Part shown: positions 23,569 to 35,700 of the stretch, piece after piece
Numbering within the stretch: the first letter of the stretch is position 1
Layout of the letters: every line of letters starts with the position of its first letter
Assembly: GCF_027580225.2 (NCBI RefSeq)
Contig: NC_073358.2
Span: 49,252,001-49,316,000, forward strand
Source of the DNA: Misgurnus anguillicaudatus
Taxonomy: Eukaryota > Chordata > Actinopteri > Cypriniformes > Cobitidae
Reading direction: 5' to 3'
Length of the DNA stretch: 64,000 nt
Notes under the pieces: generated by a model
What the model was told of the DNA's origin: nothing
Seen by the model: the letters and a program-made list of their open reading frames with translations, nothing else
Databases searched by the model: none
Program-made: the position numbers and the translations under genes

Positions 23569-23937
23569 TAGTTTATTTATATAACAAGCAAAATAAACAA
23601 CACGTAGATTACCTAGGAAACCAAAACATTTGTTATTTTCGAAGAGGTATTTGTTTAAGAGTTCAGTTTAGCAACTAGTCAGACCATTAAACAAACAGAA
23701 ACCGGCAGTAAAGTTCTGATCAGACGCGCAATCGCGTGACTGCACGTGCGTCCGATGAAAAGGTCTATAGTATGGAAGTAAGTGGTTTCGGACATAGCCA
23801 TAGAGAAGCTACTGTAGCCGCCACAGGACAAACATGTTGTCATCTGAGGCAACAAGAAATGTGCTTTCTAGGGCAGTTTGTCCATTTAGGGCTACTGTAG
23901 AAACAGCGCAAAATGGCATCTTCCTTAAGGGGACCCA

Positions 23938-24395
23938 TAGATATATACACTAGATGTCGCCTTGGGGTTCTGAGCATGCGTCAAAACCGCCGCCATCTTG
24001 GGACAGGGGTCTTGTCATAGAAAGTATCTGGGTAAAGCTGCTATCTCCGCCTGTACTTCGAATTCATGAACGATGCCGGACTTTTGTGCTGCGTATGGAT
24101 GTTAGGGCTACTAGCACTATGCATTACAGTTAGAAAAAGTCGATTTTCAAAATTTTAAAACTTTAATTTTTTTCTTGACCCAATGCGAAATATATGTCTG
24201 ACTGTTAAAACGAACCAAAAGAAAACGAAGAAAACCGCATTCATAACGATTTATGGTGGTTTTATTTCCGTTACACCATTGCCTACAATGACGCTGATGC
24301 GGGATTCCCCTGTTTCAAGATGGCGGCTCTGTTTGACGCATTCGGTCTAATGAACTGCCGTAGCCAAGGCGACATCTAGTGTACATATCTATGAA
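23938..24395. mobile_element. Inverted-repeat element with CACTAGATGTCGCCTTGG ends
   Basis: Left TATACACTAGATGTCGCC and TTGG; right CCAAGGCGACATCTAGTGTA in inverse. GC-rich interior near the ends (CCGCCGCCATCTTGG) and AT-rich centre. Nested in the family C copy. Confidence 0.65.
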
Positions 24396-24984
24396 GGGGA
24401 CCCACGGTGTATGTAGATAAAAATGGCTCATTCGGTAATAAAAACAATACAGTTCAGTAAGGTATACACCACTGATAATAGAGTAATATATTATGTTGGA
24501 TTTCTGTAAATAGATCCTGCTAAAATGTACACACTGCACCTTTAAATTGTGAATAATCCTCTGATTACTCGACTACCAACATAATCGATAGTGACAGCCC
24601 TTAAAAAGAGTACGTAAACAGTTCATATACATGCCTCAACGGTTTTAATAGGGTAAAAAAACATCCAAATCAGAATCGCGATATTATTTAGTCAGCTTAG
24701 TGTTTTTATAACAAATACACATGTTTGTATGCAGTATAATTTGAGAATTACGGGTTAAATGGTGCATGTGTTTTAACTGCCGTTGACAACTGGGGGACCG
24801 AAATTGGAAAATCCACTGGTTTAGATGGTTGTTGTTCTTGAGCACCTCTCCTCCTCCCGATGCTGCGTGTCCTGGAATTCCACGTGCGCGTGGAAACAGT
24901 AGGATAGTCCCGGGAATCTCTCCTCCCACTCCACATCATATTCCTTCATTCAACGCAAACTCTCTTTCTTTCTCTGTCTGTCTG

Positions 24985-25084
24985 AGCCCAGATGTCTCCA
25001 GCTTTCACCAGAAACTCCCACCGGGACGCGCGTTACAACGTTTCCCCGCTTTAATGCCGCGCAGCGCGCGTTTTTACTGCTTTA
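24985..25084 (+). promoter_or_regulatory. adamts12 5' UTR / promoter-proximal region
   Basis: CpG-rich sequence directly upstream of the first ATG, in contrast to the AT-rich surroundings. No TATA box placed with confidence. Confidence 0.4.
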
Positions 25085-25990
25085 ATGTTGCGCTGCGAAA
25101 ATATGCCACATCGTGCCATCGTTGCGCTTTTTCGTTTACATTGCTTTTTTCTTTTGGCTGCAAGCCACGTCGAGAGCTCTGAAGCGGACTACCTCTTTCC
25201 AGACACAGAGCAAGGTTTGTGTTTCATGCAGCTGGATTTTACTTCAGAAATGTTTAGGCTGTTTAAGGAGCAAAGAGTTTCTTTTTAGCCCACAAATGTA
25301 ATTAATGAATGCACTTTGTATACTGGAATGCATGAATATTTGGTCACAAAAGGTCAAATGCAATGTTTATAAAGATACCGGTACATAACTACTTAATATG
25401 TTGTCCATATGACATTTGAACATTTAGGCTTTTGGCAGATGCTTTTATTCTAAGTGACTTGCAGGGACTTCAGTCTATGTCATTTTATGATTTATCATGG
25501 ATTCATGTTGTCAACATCATAATTTTCAGCTATATCAGACACCTTTTATTTTACAGAAAAGGTTATATTGTTATGACCTGTAACATCTTGTGATCCCTGA
25601 CATAAAGTACCAAATTATCAAAACAATTATAAATTGTAAAAAAAGCCCACAATAGAAATCAAAGGGAGGTTAACCGGACAGGGCTTATAGTCCCAGATTA
25701 AAATGCATGTTTGCGCTGCCTTAATTTAAAAACACCTTGCACTGATTTATCTTAACACATATCAGTGTCATTGTTTTGTCTCAAGATGCCACCAGTATTG
25801 TTTATTTGTAAGGTTTGTTTATAAAAACGTCTTAAATGTTTGAATATCTGGGTTTATGGGGATTAAACCTTTACATTGCCACTGCAGTTGTTACCAGTTA
25901 AGCTACTGACAATTAGGGGTACAAGAAAATATATATATGTGTGAGAATCGTGATATATTGTTTGTCAATAGTGTATTGCTTCTAAAAAAG

Positions 25991-26081
<91 letters not shown>

Positions 26082-29000
26082 AAAATCATATAAGATTCAT
26101 GGCAGTTGTTGTTTCGTTTGGAGTTTACATCCCGACCACTAGATAGCAATCTTATCTCTGAACTGAAACAGTGACGGAAGTACTAACATAGGGGTGCACC
26201 ACAAATATTTCAGTCACCAGATCTCAACCCAAAAGAGCATCTTTGGGATGTGGTGGAACGGGAGCTTTGTGCCCTGGATGTGCATACCGCAAATCTCCAT
26301 CAACTGCAAGATGCTATCCTATCAACATGGGCCAACATTTTTAAAGAATGCTTTCAGGACTTGTTGAATCAATGCCACGTTGAATTAAGGCAGTTCTGAA
26401 GGTGAAAGGGGGTATTAGTATGGTGTTCCTAATAATCCTTTAGGTGAGTGTATGTCAAAGCAGTGGTGCCTTCGAAGTGCCTTATAAAAACATCGGTCCA
26501 GCAGCACGCAATTTCTATTTTAAATGCGCAATAATTGTTTTACCTCGATTATCTTGTTTTTGTAATATTTTGAATCAAAAATTGAAATAGAAAATCTGAA
26601 ACGATTAATTGCACAGTACAGTTTAGGTAGTAAGTTTAGGTTTTAAGTTTAAAAGGGTTGATACATGAACAATCACCCTATCATCAAAAAGTCACTTTAT
26701 AACCAAACCAAATAATAACTTAATTCTGTGTCACTTTGGATAAAAGCTGATGAATAAATGAATAAATATCAATGTTTTACCAAGAATTTCCTGTAAATGT
26801 CAAGTGAGTTTTTTTGTTTTGTTTTATTCATCAGACCTCTTCATCAAACAGCACTCTGAGTTTTACATCATTCATCCTGAAAAAGTGGACAAGGATGGTA
26901 CATTTTTCTCCCACGCTTTATCGCATCATGTCACCAACAGGCAACATAAGAGAGACCTGAGTCCAGAAGAGACACGGGTGTATTACAAACTCAACTACAA
27001 AGGTCAGGAGTTAACTCTCAACCTAACCACCAACAATAATCTGCTCTCCACTGAATATGTGTTGGAGAGGCGTAATAAAAGTTTAATGGAGAATCGGACA
27101 CAAATGTCCGGGAAAGGCACCTGTCATCTTATTGGCACTGTAACGTACGACGACACACAAGGAACGGCCGCCATCAGCACCTGTGACGGATTGGTGAGAA
27201 ATCTCTGTCTTAACATATCACAAAATGATTTTTCTTTTCTTTTTAAAGTCTTTTAAAAACTGACTTGAACTTGAGTTTCAGCTTACAACATGAGAAATTA
27301 GAGATAAGCCAACAGGTTTATATCCAAAACAAATATTATGTACAATATTATCATCTCAAATTCGGTCATATGTCCCTTCTAATTTTAACAATCCACGTTT
27401 TCTGAGGTTCTTTGTTCTGTGGAAATTTGTAAAATTATGTATTTTCTGTGTTTTGATGATTGAATGACAAACATCCTGATACAAAACAATAAGTTTAAAG
27501 TGCACGCTCTGGACGTCCATCCCTTACAGCCTCGGTTTGGAATCAATATGGCGGCGGACTGAATAAGTTGTATAGCATGTGCAGAAAATAATGTTTTGAA
27601 ATTAATCTGAACACGTTTCCTACCATGATGAGCACAGTAACAAGCTCTGGTAAAGCTGGTGGTCAAGCTAGTGCTGGTCTGGAGCCACACGATGGGTGTG
27701 GGCCTCATAATCTTTGACCCCTGTATTGTTTGCAAAACAAACTCTGTGTTCAAACCTTAAAAAGAGTGCAAAGAACTGTGATATGCAGACATGCTGCAGA
27801 GCTGCAAATTCACAGTCTGTCGATTCTGATCAGGCCTCTAATGTGAGCCACTTATACATCCAAATGTTTCTATTTTTATTACACATTATGTTAGCATAAT
27901 CATTTTAATAAGAAGTTTAGGAAATAATGTCATAATTTGCAGTTGCACCCGGTGACTTCTTTTTTCGAGGGCACACGATGCGAAGTTCGTCACAACATGT
28001 TTGTAGCCCGTCATGCGTGTGGTTCGTAATTTCAAAATGTGTGTTCTGTGCGTCGAGTGATCCTATTCACGTGTCATGTCAAAATAAATCCCTGCTGCAG
28101 ACGCGTCTAAAGAGTTTATGATAAAAGAGACACTCGCGTTTGCCAGATACTCGCAAAATCTCATGCATAATCAGAGTTTACTGTTAAGGGAGTGTATTTT
28201 GTAAATGTGAGCGTCTCTTTTATCATAAACGGTTTTGACACGTGTGCAGCAGGCACTTATTCTGACAAAAAAAAAAAATGTGTGATGCACATGGTTCACA
28301 TGACGCAACAAACACATATTTTGAATTTGCGCCCATCGGAAGAGCAGTCACGAGCCACCACTGATAATTTGGTAGTTTTTGGCATTATTTGACATAATTG
28401 GGTTGTGATCTAACCCACAGTATGCTGGGTTGTTTTAATCATAGACTGTAAAAAAATATGGACGTAGTGTCTGTGATGTCACCCATAAGTTTGTGAAGAG
28501 CTTTTTAAAGCTTAAAGTCTGCTGTGCCTGCCATCGCCAACCTAGCTATGTAGATGGAAAACCTATTTTGGACCAGGCTGTAAAAATGTCTGCTGTAAAG
28601 GGTCTATGGGATTGACTCCTTTTGGGGCCAGCCTCTAGTGGCCAGTCGATGAATTGCAGTTTAAGGATGTTTTCACACATGTTGGTCGCACACAAAATTA
28701 CATTGTATAATTTTCAAGTTAGCGCGGTTCATGTTCAAATATGTTGTTTTTACTGTACTCGAAACACTGCACCGTACATCATGTGACAACGATCTCTGAC
28801 AGCACTTACCCCCATGACCACCCCCCATGTTTCCACGACAACCAGCCTGACAGGAAGAGCGAAGTTAGCAAGATATGAAGATAAACGATGCACGTCTTTG
28901 CGAAGTGTCTTTGCTTTAACGCAAAAATGCGCAACTGATCTATTAAAGCCCTTCTCACGGAGCCGTTTGCTAAAAAACCCTTAATGTCACTATTTGTGTG

Positions 29001-32000
29001 TGTGAGGACAGCTATGCATTTATAAAATCATCAGCTCAAACTTCCAGGAGAGAGCGAATCTCTGCAACGGACCAAAACTGCCTTATTTGTTGTTAACCCA
29101 CAACAAATAAAGGCTGTTGTGTTCACACTGACCCAAACAAACCGTACTCTGACCGACACTTCATTTGGGCCGACCTAACCAGTGCATGTGTGAAAGCACC
29201 CTAGGTCACTTCTGTGTTGACTTCACGACAGATACAGGAAGGTAATCCAGGACTGTCAGTGAGCAATTGTGGGCGGGGCTTTATCAGTGTGACTTCACAT
29301 TACATTGATACATAATTAATGTCTAAATAAGCTCAAAATATTAATGGCTTTCTCTCATGTAGCATTTTATTAACCCATCTGCATTATCTTAAAGATGGAT
29401 GGATGTACTTTTTGGAGCACTGTAACATAATGGCATTTAACTATAAAACTGATTCGGTTGTGTTCAGCTGAAGAAAGAAATCATATACATCTTTAATGGC
29501 ATGAGGCAAGTGTAATATATAGTCATGTGTAGGTTCTACACCGTAGGTTATAGGTAGGCTGTGCGTAGCCTGACGCGCACCTCGCCAACATTTTAACAAC
29601 GCGTCCGTTCTGCGCGGACCGCAAGCACTGTGATTGTCCACTTAAACTCGTCCTGTCAGGTAAAAAACATCTGTGTCGCATTTCTTCATTGGCATTTCCA
29701 CAAGTTGAGGAGTGATGTAACACAAACTGCAACAAAAGTCGCTGTCTATTTACCTTCATCATTGCTGGTTTTCTCAAATCATACACAACAAGCTCCTTCT
29801 TCTTTTTCGTTTGTGGGTTTACTGGCCAAGCTGCTTCTTCTACGGCGATTGCATTGCTACTGTGGGTTGCTTGCATGGATACTGCCTACTAGTGGTCTGC
29901 AAGTGTAATTGCACGTCAATGCGGACCACGATGCAGAAGTATATGAAAACTAAGTATCGAAGCTACGCCTTAGGACCTACTCACAACTATTATGAGCCCT
30001 TAAGTTATGAGAGAATTATCATATTTGGATGAACTATTACTTTAAGTATAACTGTAATCAGGTCAGTGAGTCACCACATAACATGAATCGCTTGAATTGA
30101 ACAAGAAGAAAGAGGAGAGTTACTTATTTGGTTGTTGGAAAGAGGTTTGGAAAAAATGATCTTAGACTTATTAGGTGCATACATGCAGTACTTGCAAAAA
30201 CTGCCCTTTCTCTTTGCCTGAGCATGTTTGCCCCTCATGTAAGGTCATGTTTTCAATCATGTTGTCAATCAACATCTCTTCATTCCTGTCATATTATCTT
30301 CACCTAAATACATCTCTAAACGTCTCTCTCATTTAATATCATGTTTTGACGCTTCAAACTATGCATATGTTTAATGCATAAGAGGCAAAATTATGCAGTG
30401 CAGTTAGTAGATAAAGGCAACATCAAGAACCTAAAAGTCTGGAGCTTAAAATCTTAATATGCATGTCTCGCATAACTTATAGTCAATTTATTTATGGAGA
30501 GGTTGGATTGCATTGCACTTTTCCTCTTAACTTTTTCTCCCTGTAATGCTTTGCTGACTTCTGTGTGGTATCATCTGCTTAAGGCTCTTGAGGGCCTTGT
30601 GTAAATAAAATAAAAAATCTCTCTGTCAACAGAAAGTGACTCACCATCGAGAAAGAAGGGATCTGAACTTTGGCTCTGTTCATTTTTAACATTGCACAAA
30701 TGACTCAATGACAGACAAAATAGCATTCGATTAAAATAAATCTCAGGATCAAAATGAGCTTTATTCACGAAGTGCACACGAGGAATTTGATTCGCCATCT
30801 AGAAAGAAGTTACATACATCCATATATACGGGGGTGGGCATTCTTGGTCCTGGAGGGCCACTGTCCTGCAAAGTTTAACTCCAATCCTAATCGAACACAC
30901 TTGGCGGGCAACTCACAGACTCCGTGCAGGCAACCATGCTGGAGACCACTGCCTTAATATTTACTATTGTAAAGTTAAAAAAGAGTATGTAGGAATTAGT
31001 TTACTATAGTAAATACAAAAGTATACTACAGTATAAATGTATACAATACATACATACATCTCTGTATTAGTCACTAGGTTAGTACGTTTTTCTTGGCCTC
31101 TGTGGGACATAAAACTGTGAAGTACAATGTGAAGCCCTATACTGTGTCCTTTATATTCTGTTTGTTGTTCCACCAAACGCAGCAGGGACTCTGAGCCAAA
31201 CACACATGGCTTCTGTATTAAGGATCACAACTTTTGGTATTTTAATGCCCCTTGACACTAAAGCTCACGTTTCTGCTGAGGAGCAAATGCGGAGAGGGAA
31301 GGAGAGAACTAGCCATAGCAAAATGGTCTTTACCATTTTTACTTTATTTGTGTGTTAAGCAGGACTGTCACGGTTATGAAATTTGGCTGACGGTTAATTG
31401 CCTAATAAATTATGGCGATTAATTGCCTGTTTTATTGCTTTGACGTTTAATTCTCATACATTTTTTTCGTTTGTTCATGAAATACTTTTAACACATTATT
31501 GTAATTATTTAAAGTAAATCTTTTGCAAGGTTAACCTTCACATAACACATATTTTAATAATAGTTTAATCCACATAACACATATTTAAAAATAATTATTT
31601 AATTAATATATCTTTAAAAAACTGAAAATTCTTTATAAGAAATAAACATAATAAAGGGTCTGAAAAATAATAATAATTTTCCACTGTATTGAATAGCTTT
31701 GCAATGTATTGCTTACCTTGTGTCGTTAATATAGGCGCTGCAGCTCCCCCTTGTGGTTTTTAGAGAGATATGCAATCATTGCGGTGATCTGAAATCAAAT
31801 AATTGCGATGAGATGATTATTTAATAATTGTGACAGCCCTAGTATTAAGGTAACTTTGTACCTAGTAGGGGTTACACGATTCTCTAAATCCTTGATTTGA
31901 TTACATTTTTTATTTATAAATTATTATATGTATATAAAGCTAAAAAAAAATATGTGAACCATATAATACTGAAATCTCTGTGTGTTGTTCTTGGAAACGC

Positions 32001-32671
32001 CAGAGAAGACATATATGAGATTGCTGGAGTCTTTCCTTGGGAGAAACATCTGAAGCATGAGTCATAAACAAGTGTCTTAATTTCTCAATGCTATCTGCGA
32101 GGTATTAGAGCAGTGGTTGTCAAACTGGGAGCTGGGGACCCCAGGGGGCCGCGAGATGTACCGGGGGGCCCCAGTTTTATGACATTTGATAAAATACATA
32201 AATTTTTCATAAATTTGTGTAATTAAACCTAAAAAAAAATTAGGCTACTAACCAACAGCACTACTTTGTATATATGTTTTGTCTAATTAAAATGTTATGT
32301 TTTAGAACAAAATTGTCATACATTTTCTTTGGGGGGGGGGGCGTGAAAAAATGCACCGTACATGAAGGGGGGCCGCACGCTGAAAAAGATTGAGAACCAC
32401 TGTTTTAGAGAGATCTCGTATATGATTTCTGTTCTAAGAACGTATGTTTGTAGTGTTATTTCTACCAGTATAACACAGATTGTGAGTGCGGCAGTCATTT
32501 GTATTGTTTAGACTCTGTGGATGATCGGCTCGGCTGAGTCAATATTTTGACTGCGTCTCTAAACCCCCATAGCATTCACTGTGTATTCCAGTACGTCCAT
32601 TAATCCTGCTATCTGTTTTGTGTTATCCGTAGCCCAGTTTCACCCCGTCATTTAGGTTATGGTTTGTTTAG

Positions 32672-32749
<78 letters not shown>

Positions 32750-35700
32750 TTACCCAGTGAGTCTGATTCGTTCAGCAGCGCGGTGAATGAGTGCATGCAA
32801 TGCATTATGGGTTTGCTCCGATTGCTAAACTCAGTAAGAACCACAGCTGGGTTTTCATTCCAGCAATAATAAAGCTCAATAAAAAATCCCTAAATAACAC
32901 GTTCCAGTTTTATTTGCCAAATACAGTCCCATAACTCTAACAGTCCATGCTGCTTAGGCAGACCTACACTTTAAAAGCATGCAACCTAATGTGACCCTTA
33001 AAGGAAAACATCATCGTTTTTCAATATTTTACTAGGTTCTTACCTCAACTTAGATGAATTAATGCATGCCTATCTTTTTTTCAATGCATGCAGTTAATCT
33101 TTCTACAGAGCATCGTGAATATGTTAGCATTTAGCCTAGCCCCATTCATTCCGTAGGATCCAAACAGGGATGAATTTAAAAGCCACCAAACACTACCATG
33201 TTTTCACTATTTAAAGACTTTATTTTATTATCTGGCATCAGTACAACATGTTGATATAGTAAAAATGTTTAGGGAAAGAAATTTTTTTGTCTTCTTTAAA
33301 GGAATAGTCTACTCATTTTCAATATTAAAATATGTTATTACCTTAACTAAGAATTGTTGATACATCCCTCTATCATCTGTGTGCATGCACGTAAGCGCTG
33401 GAGCGGGCTGCGACGCTTCGATAGCATTTAGCTTAGCCCCATTCATTCAATGGTACCATTTAGAGATAAAGTTAGAAGTGACCAAACACATCAACGTTTT
33501 TCCTATTTAAGACGAGTAGTTATACGAGCAAGTTTGGTGGTACAAAATAAAACGTAGCGCTTTTCTAAGTGGATTTAAAAGAGTAACTATATTGTATGGC
33601 GTAATAGCACTTTTGGGAGTACTTTGAGATTGGAAGCAGTAACACCCTCCCTCTCCCATTATGAGAGTGAGAAGGGGAGCGGACTTTTCAGGCGAGTCGA
33701 AGTACTCCCAAAAGTGCTATTACGCCATAAAATATAGTTCCTCTTTTAAATCCGCTTAGCACCAAACTTGCTCGTATAACTACTCGTCTTAAATAGGAAA
33801 AACGTTGATGTGTTTTTGGTCACTTCTAACTTTATCTCTAAATGGTACCATTGAATGAATGGGGCTAAGCTAAATGCTATCGAAGCGTCGCAGCGCGCTC
33901 CAGCGCTTACGTGCACGCACACAGATGATAGAGGGATGTATCAACAATTCTTAGTTAAGGTAATAACATATTTTAATATTGAAAATGAGTAGACTATTCC
34001 TTTAAAGCCACAATATGTATGGTTCTTGTGACAAAATGTGTGTGGTTCGTAATTTCAAAATATGTGTTCTGCGCTTTGAGTGATCCTATGTGCATCACGT
34101 ATCCTGTCAAAACAAGTGCCCACTGCAGACGCATCCAAAGGGTTTATGACAAAAGAGACGCTCGCGTTTGCCAGATACTTGCATAATCTCATGCATAATC
34201 AGAGTTTACTGTTAAGTGAATGTCTTGCGTGAATGTGAGCGTCTCTTTTATCATAAACGGTTTTGACGCGTATGCAGCAGGCACTTATTTTGACAAAACA
34301 CGTGATGCACATGGTTTACATGACGCAACAAACAGATATTTTGAAAACACAAGCAACGACACCCTTGACACATATTTCGAATTTGCGCCCCTAGGAGAGC
34401 AGTCATGAGCCACCACTGTATTTCATGCATGTGTCCTCTGATCGTGTCTTTTAGAGAGGGCTGTTAAATTTACCTGACGGTCCAGTATTGATCGAGCCGG
34501 TCCGTGGCTACACCCCAAACGTCACTCATCCACAACACCCGCATGTGATCTACCGAAGTTCGGCCTGGAATGACGTCAGGCGCCGGCGCAGCACAGATGA
34601 ACACAGGGTTCAGCACAGTCCCTGCGGGGTCAAAGGTAAAAAACCCGAGATATGAGATGCAGATGCACATACACCTAAAAATTACAACTTTGACTTATTT
34701 TTACTCACCCTCGGGTCCAATTTTGTATCAATGACTTCTGACAGCTTGGCAGAAGTCCAAGTTGTTTTTATAAAAAATAGGTTTTATTATCAAGCTTCAA
34801 AATGGATAAAAAAGCAGCATTTTAAGTCGATATGACTCATACTCTATAAAATAAAGTTATGTGCTTGCTTTGTGCAATTAAAGTTCACATAATGGAGCAG
34901 CTTTTTGTTCTTTTTGAAACTCGACAATCAAATCATTGTTCGTATTGTAGACAAAAGCAGCCTTTTGTGATCCATAGAAGGGAAACAACTGGGTTTGGAT
35001 TTTTAATAACTTTTGGGTGGACTATTTCTTAAGCATGTATACAACGAAAAGGCTTTGATAAGAAGTGATTCATATGTCAAGATATTGGCTTTAAACTCTC
35101 TGAAGCTTTTCAGCTTGTCTGACTAAAGCCCTATTCACACAGAAATTACACCGGGATCATTTGATTTTTGGTTCATTCACACTGCCATTGATTTTTCCGG
35201 GAGTGATCCCAGAACATTTACAGGACATGTTTCCGTTCACACAAAAGCCAATTTTACGGATATTTTCTGGGACCAAAGTGCTGTGTGAATGAGGTTCATG
35301 GTTTACTGAGTTCATAAAGCATCCCTTGCCATACATAAAGTATGTGTGTGTGTGTTGTGGTGCAGATGGTCCGGAGTATTCCCAACAGGTGGATCAGGAG
35401 AGAGACCGCTGGGAGCAGGAACAGAGCCAGCAGGGTGGAGATCATAACCGTGATCCAGATCGGGATTGGGAACGACCGCGGCGAATCTCCCCGCGCTCCA
35501 TTAGCAAAGAGCGCTGGGTGGAGACCATGGTGGTGGGCGACTCCAAACTCATGGACTACCATGGAAGTGGGAACATTGAGTCCTACATCTTCACCATCAT
35601 GAACATGGTGAGGGATGATTACATCATAACATTTCAGCTCACAGTAGCTATAATGTCTTATGTATTGCGATTTTTATTTGTATTTTTAAAATGTATAAAA

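Larger units (their letters stand above)
21656..24545 (-). mobile_element. Family C element in reverse, expanded by nested insertions
   Basis: Left end TTAAAGGTGGAGTGTGTAAA with TTTTAGCG and CATCTAGAGGTGAG; right end CTAAAATGTACACACTGCACC then TTTAA. Together they make one family C copy, reversed. Between about 21765 and 23800 it is interrupted by an element that begins GTGTCCGTAATCGCATACT and ends GGTTTCGGACATAG, itself interrupted by the element at 22255-23568. A further inverted-repeat insertion occupies 23938-24395. This stack fills the space between gpat3 and adamts12. Confidence 0.6.
25085..34635 (+). other. adamts12: adamts12 signal peptide and propeptide (exons 1-3)
   Basis: Residues 1-223. 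Hydrophobic core [16 protein letters not shown] (signal peptide). The propeptide has [35 protein letters not shown] and [20 protein letters not shown]. Exon 3 is short, lying in a 7-kb repeat-rich stretch: [21 protein letters not shown], a basic RRRR furin-type site, and PCGVK, a cysteine-switch motif that would hold the zinc site latent. Confidence 0.88.

Noticed and set aside
26804..26834. Upstream extension of adamts12 exon 2 (frame starting [10 protein letters not shown])
   Set aside because: These codons are the polypyrimidine tract and acceptor of exon 2 read through; the exon starts at 26835.
27385..27753. 122-residue minus-strand frame in adamts12 intron 2
   Set aside because: No recognisable domain, no splice partners; composition like the surrounding intron.
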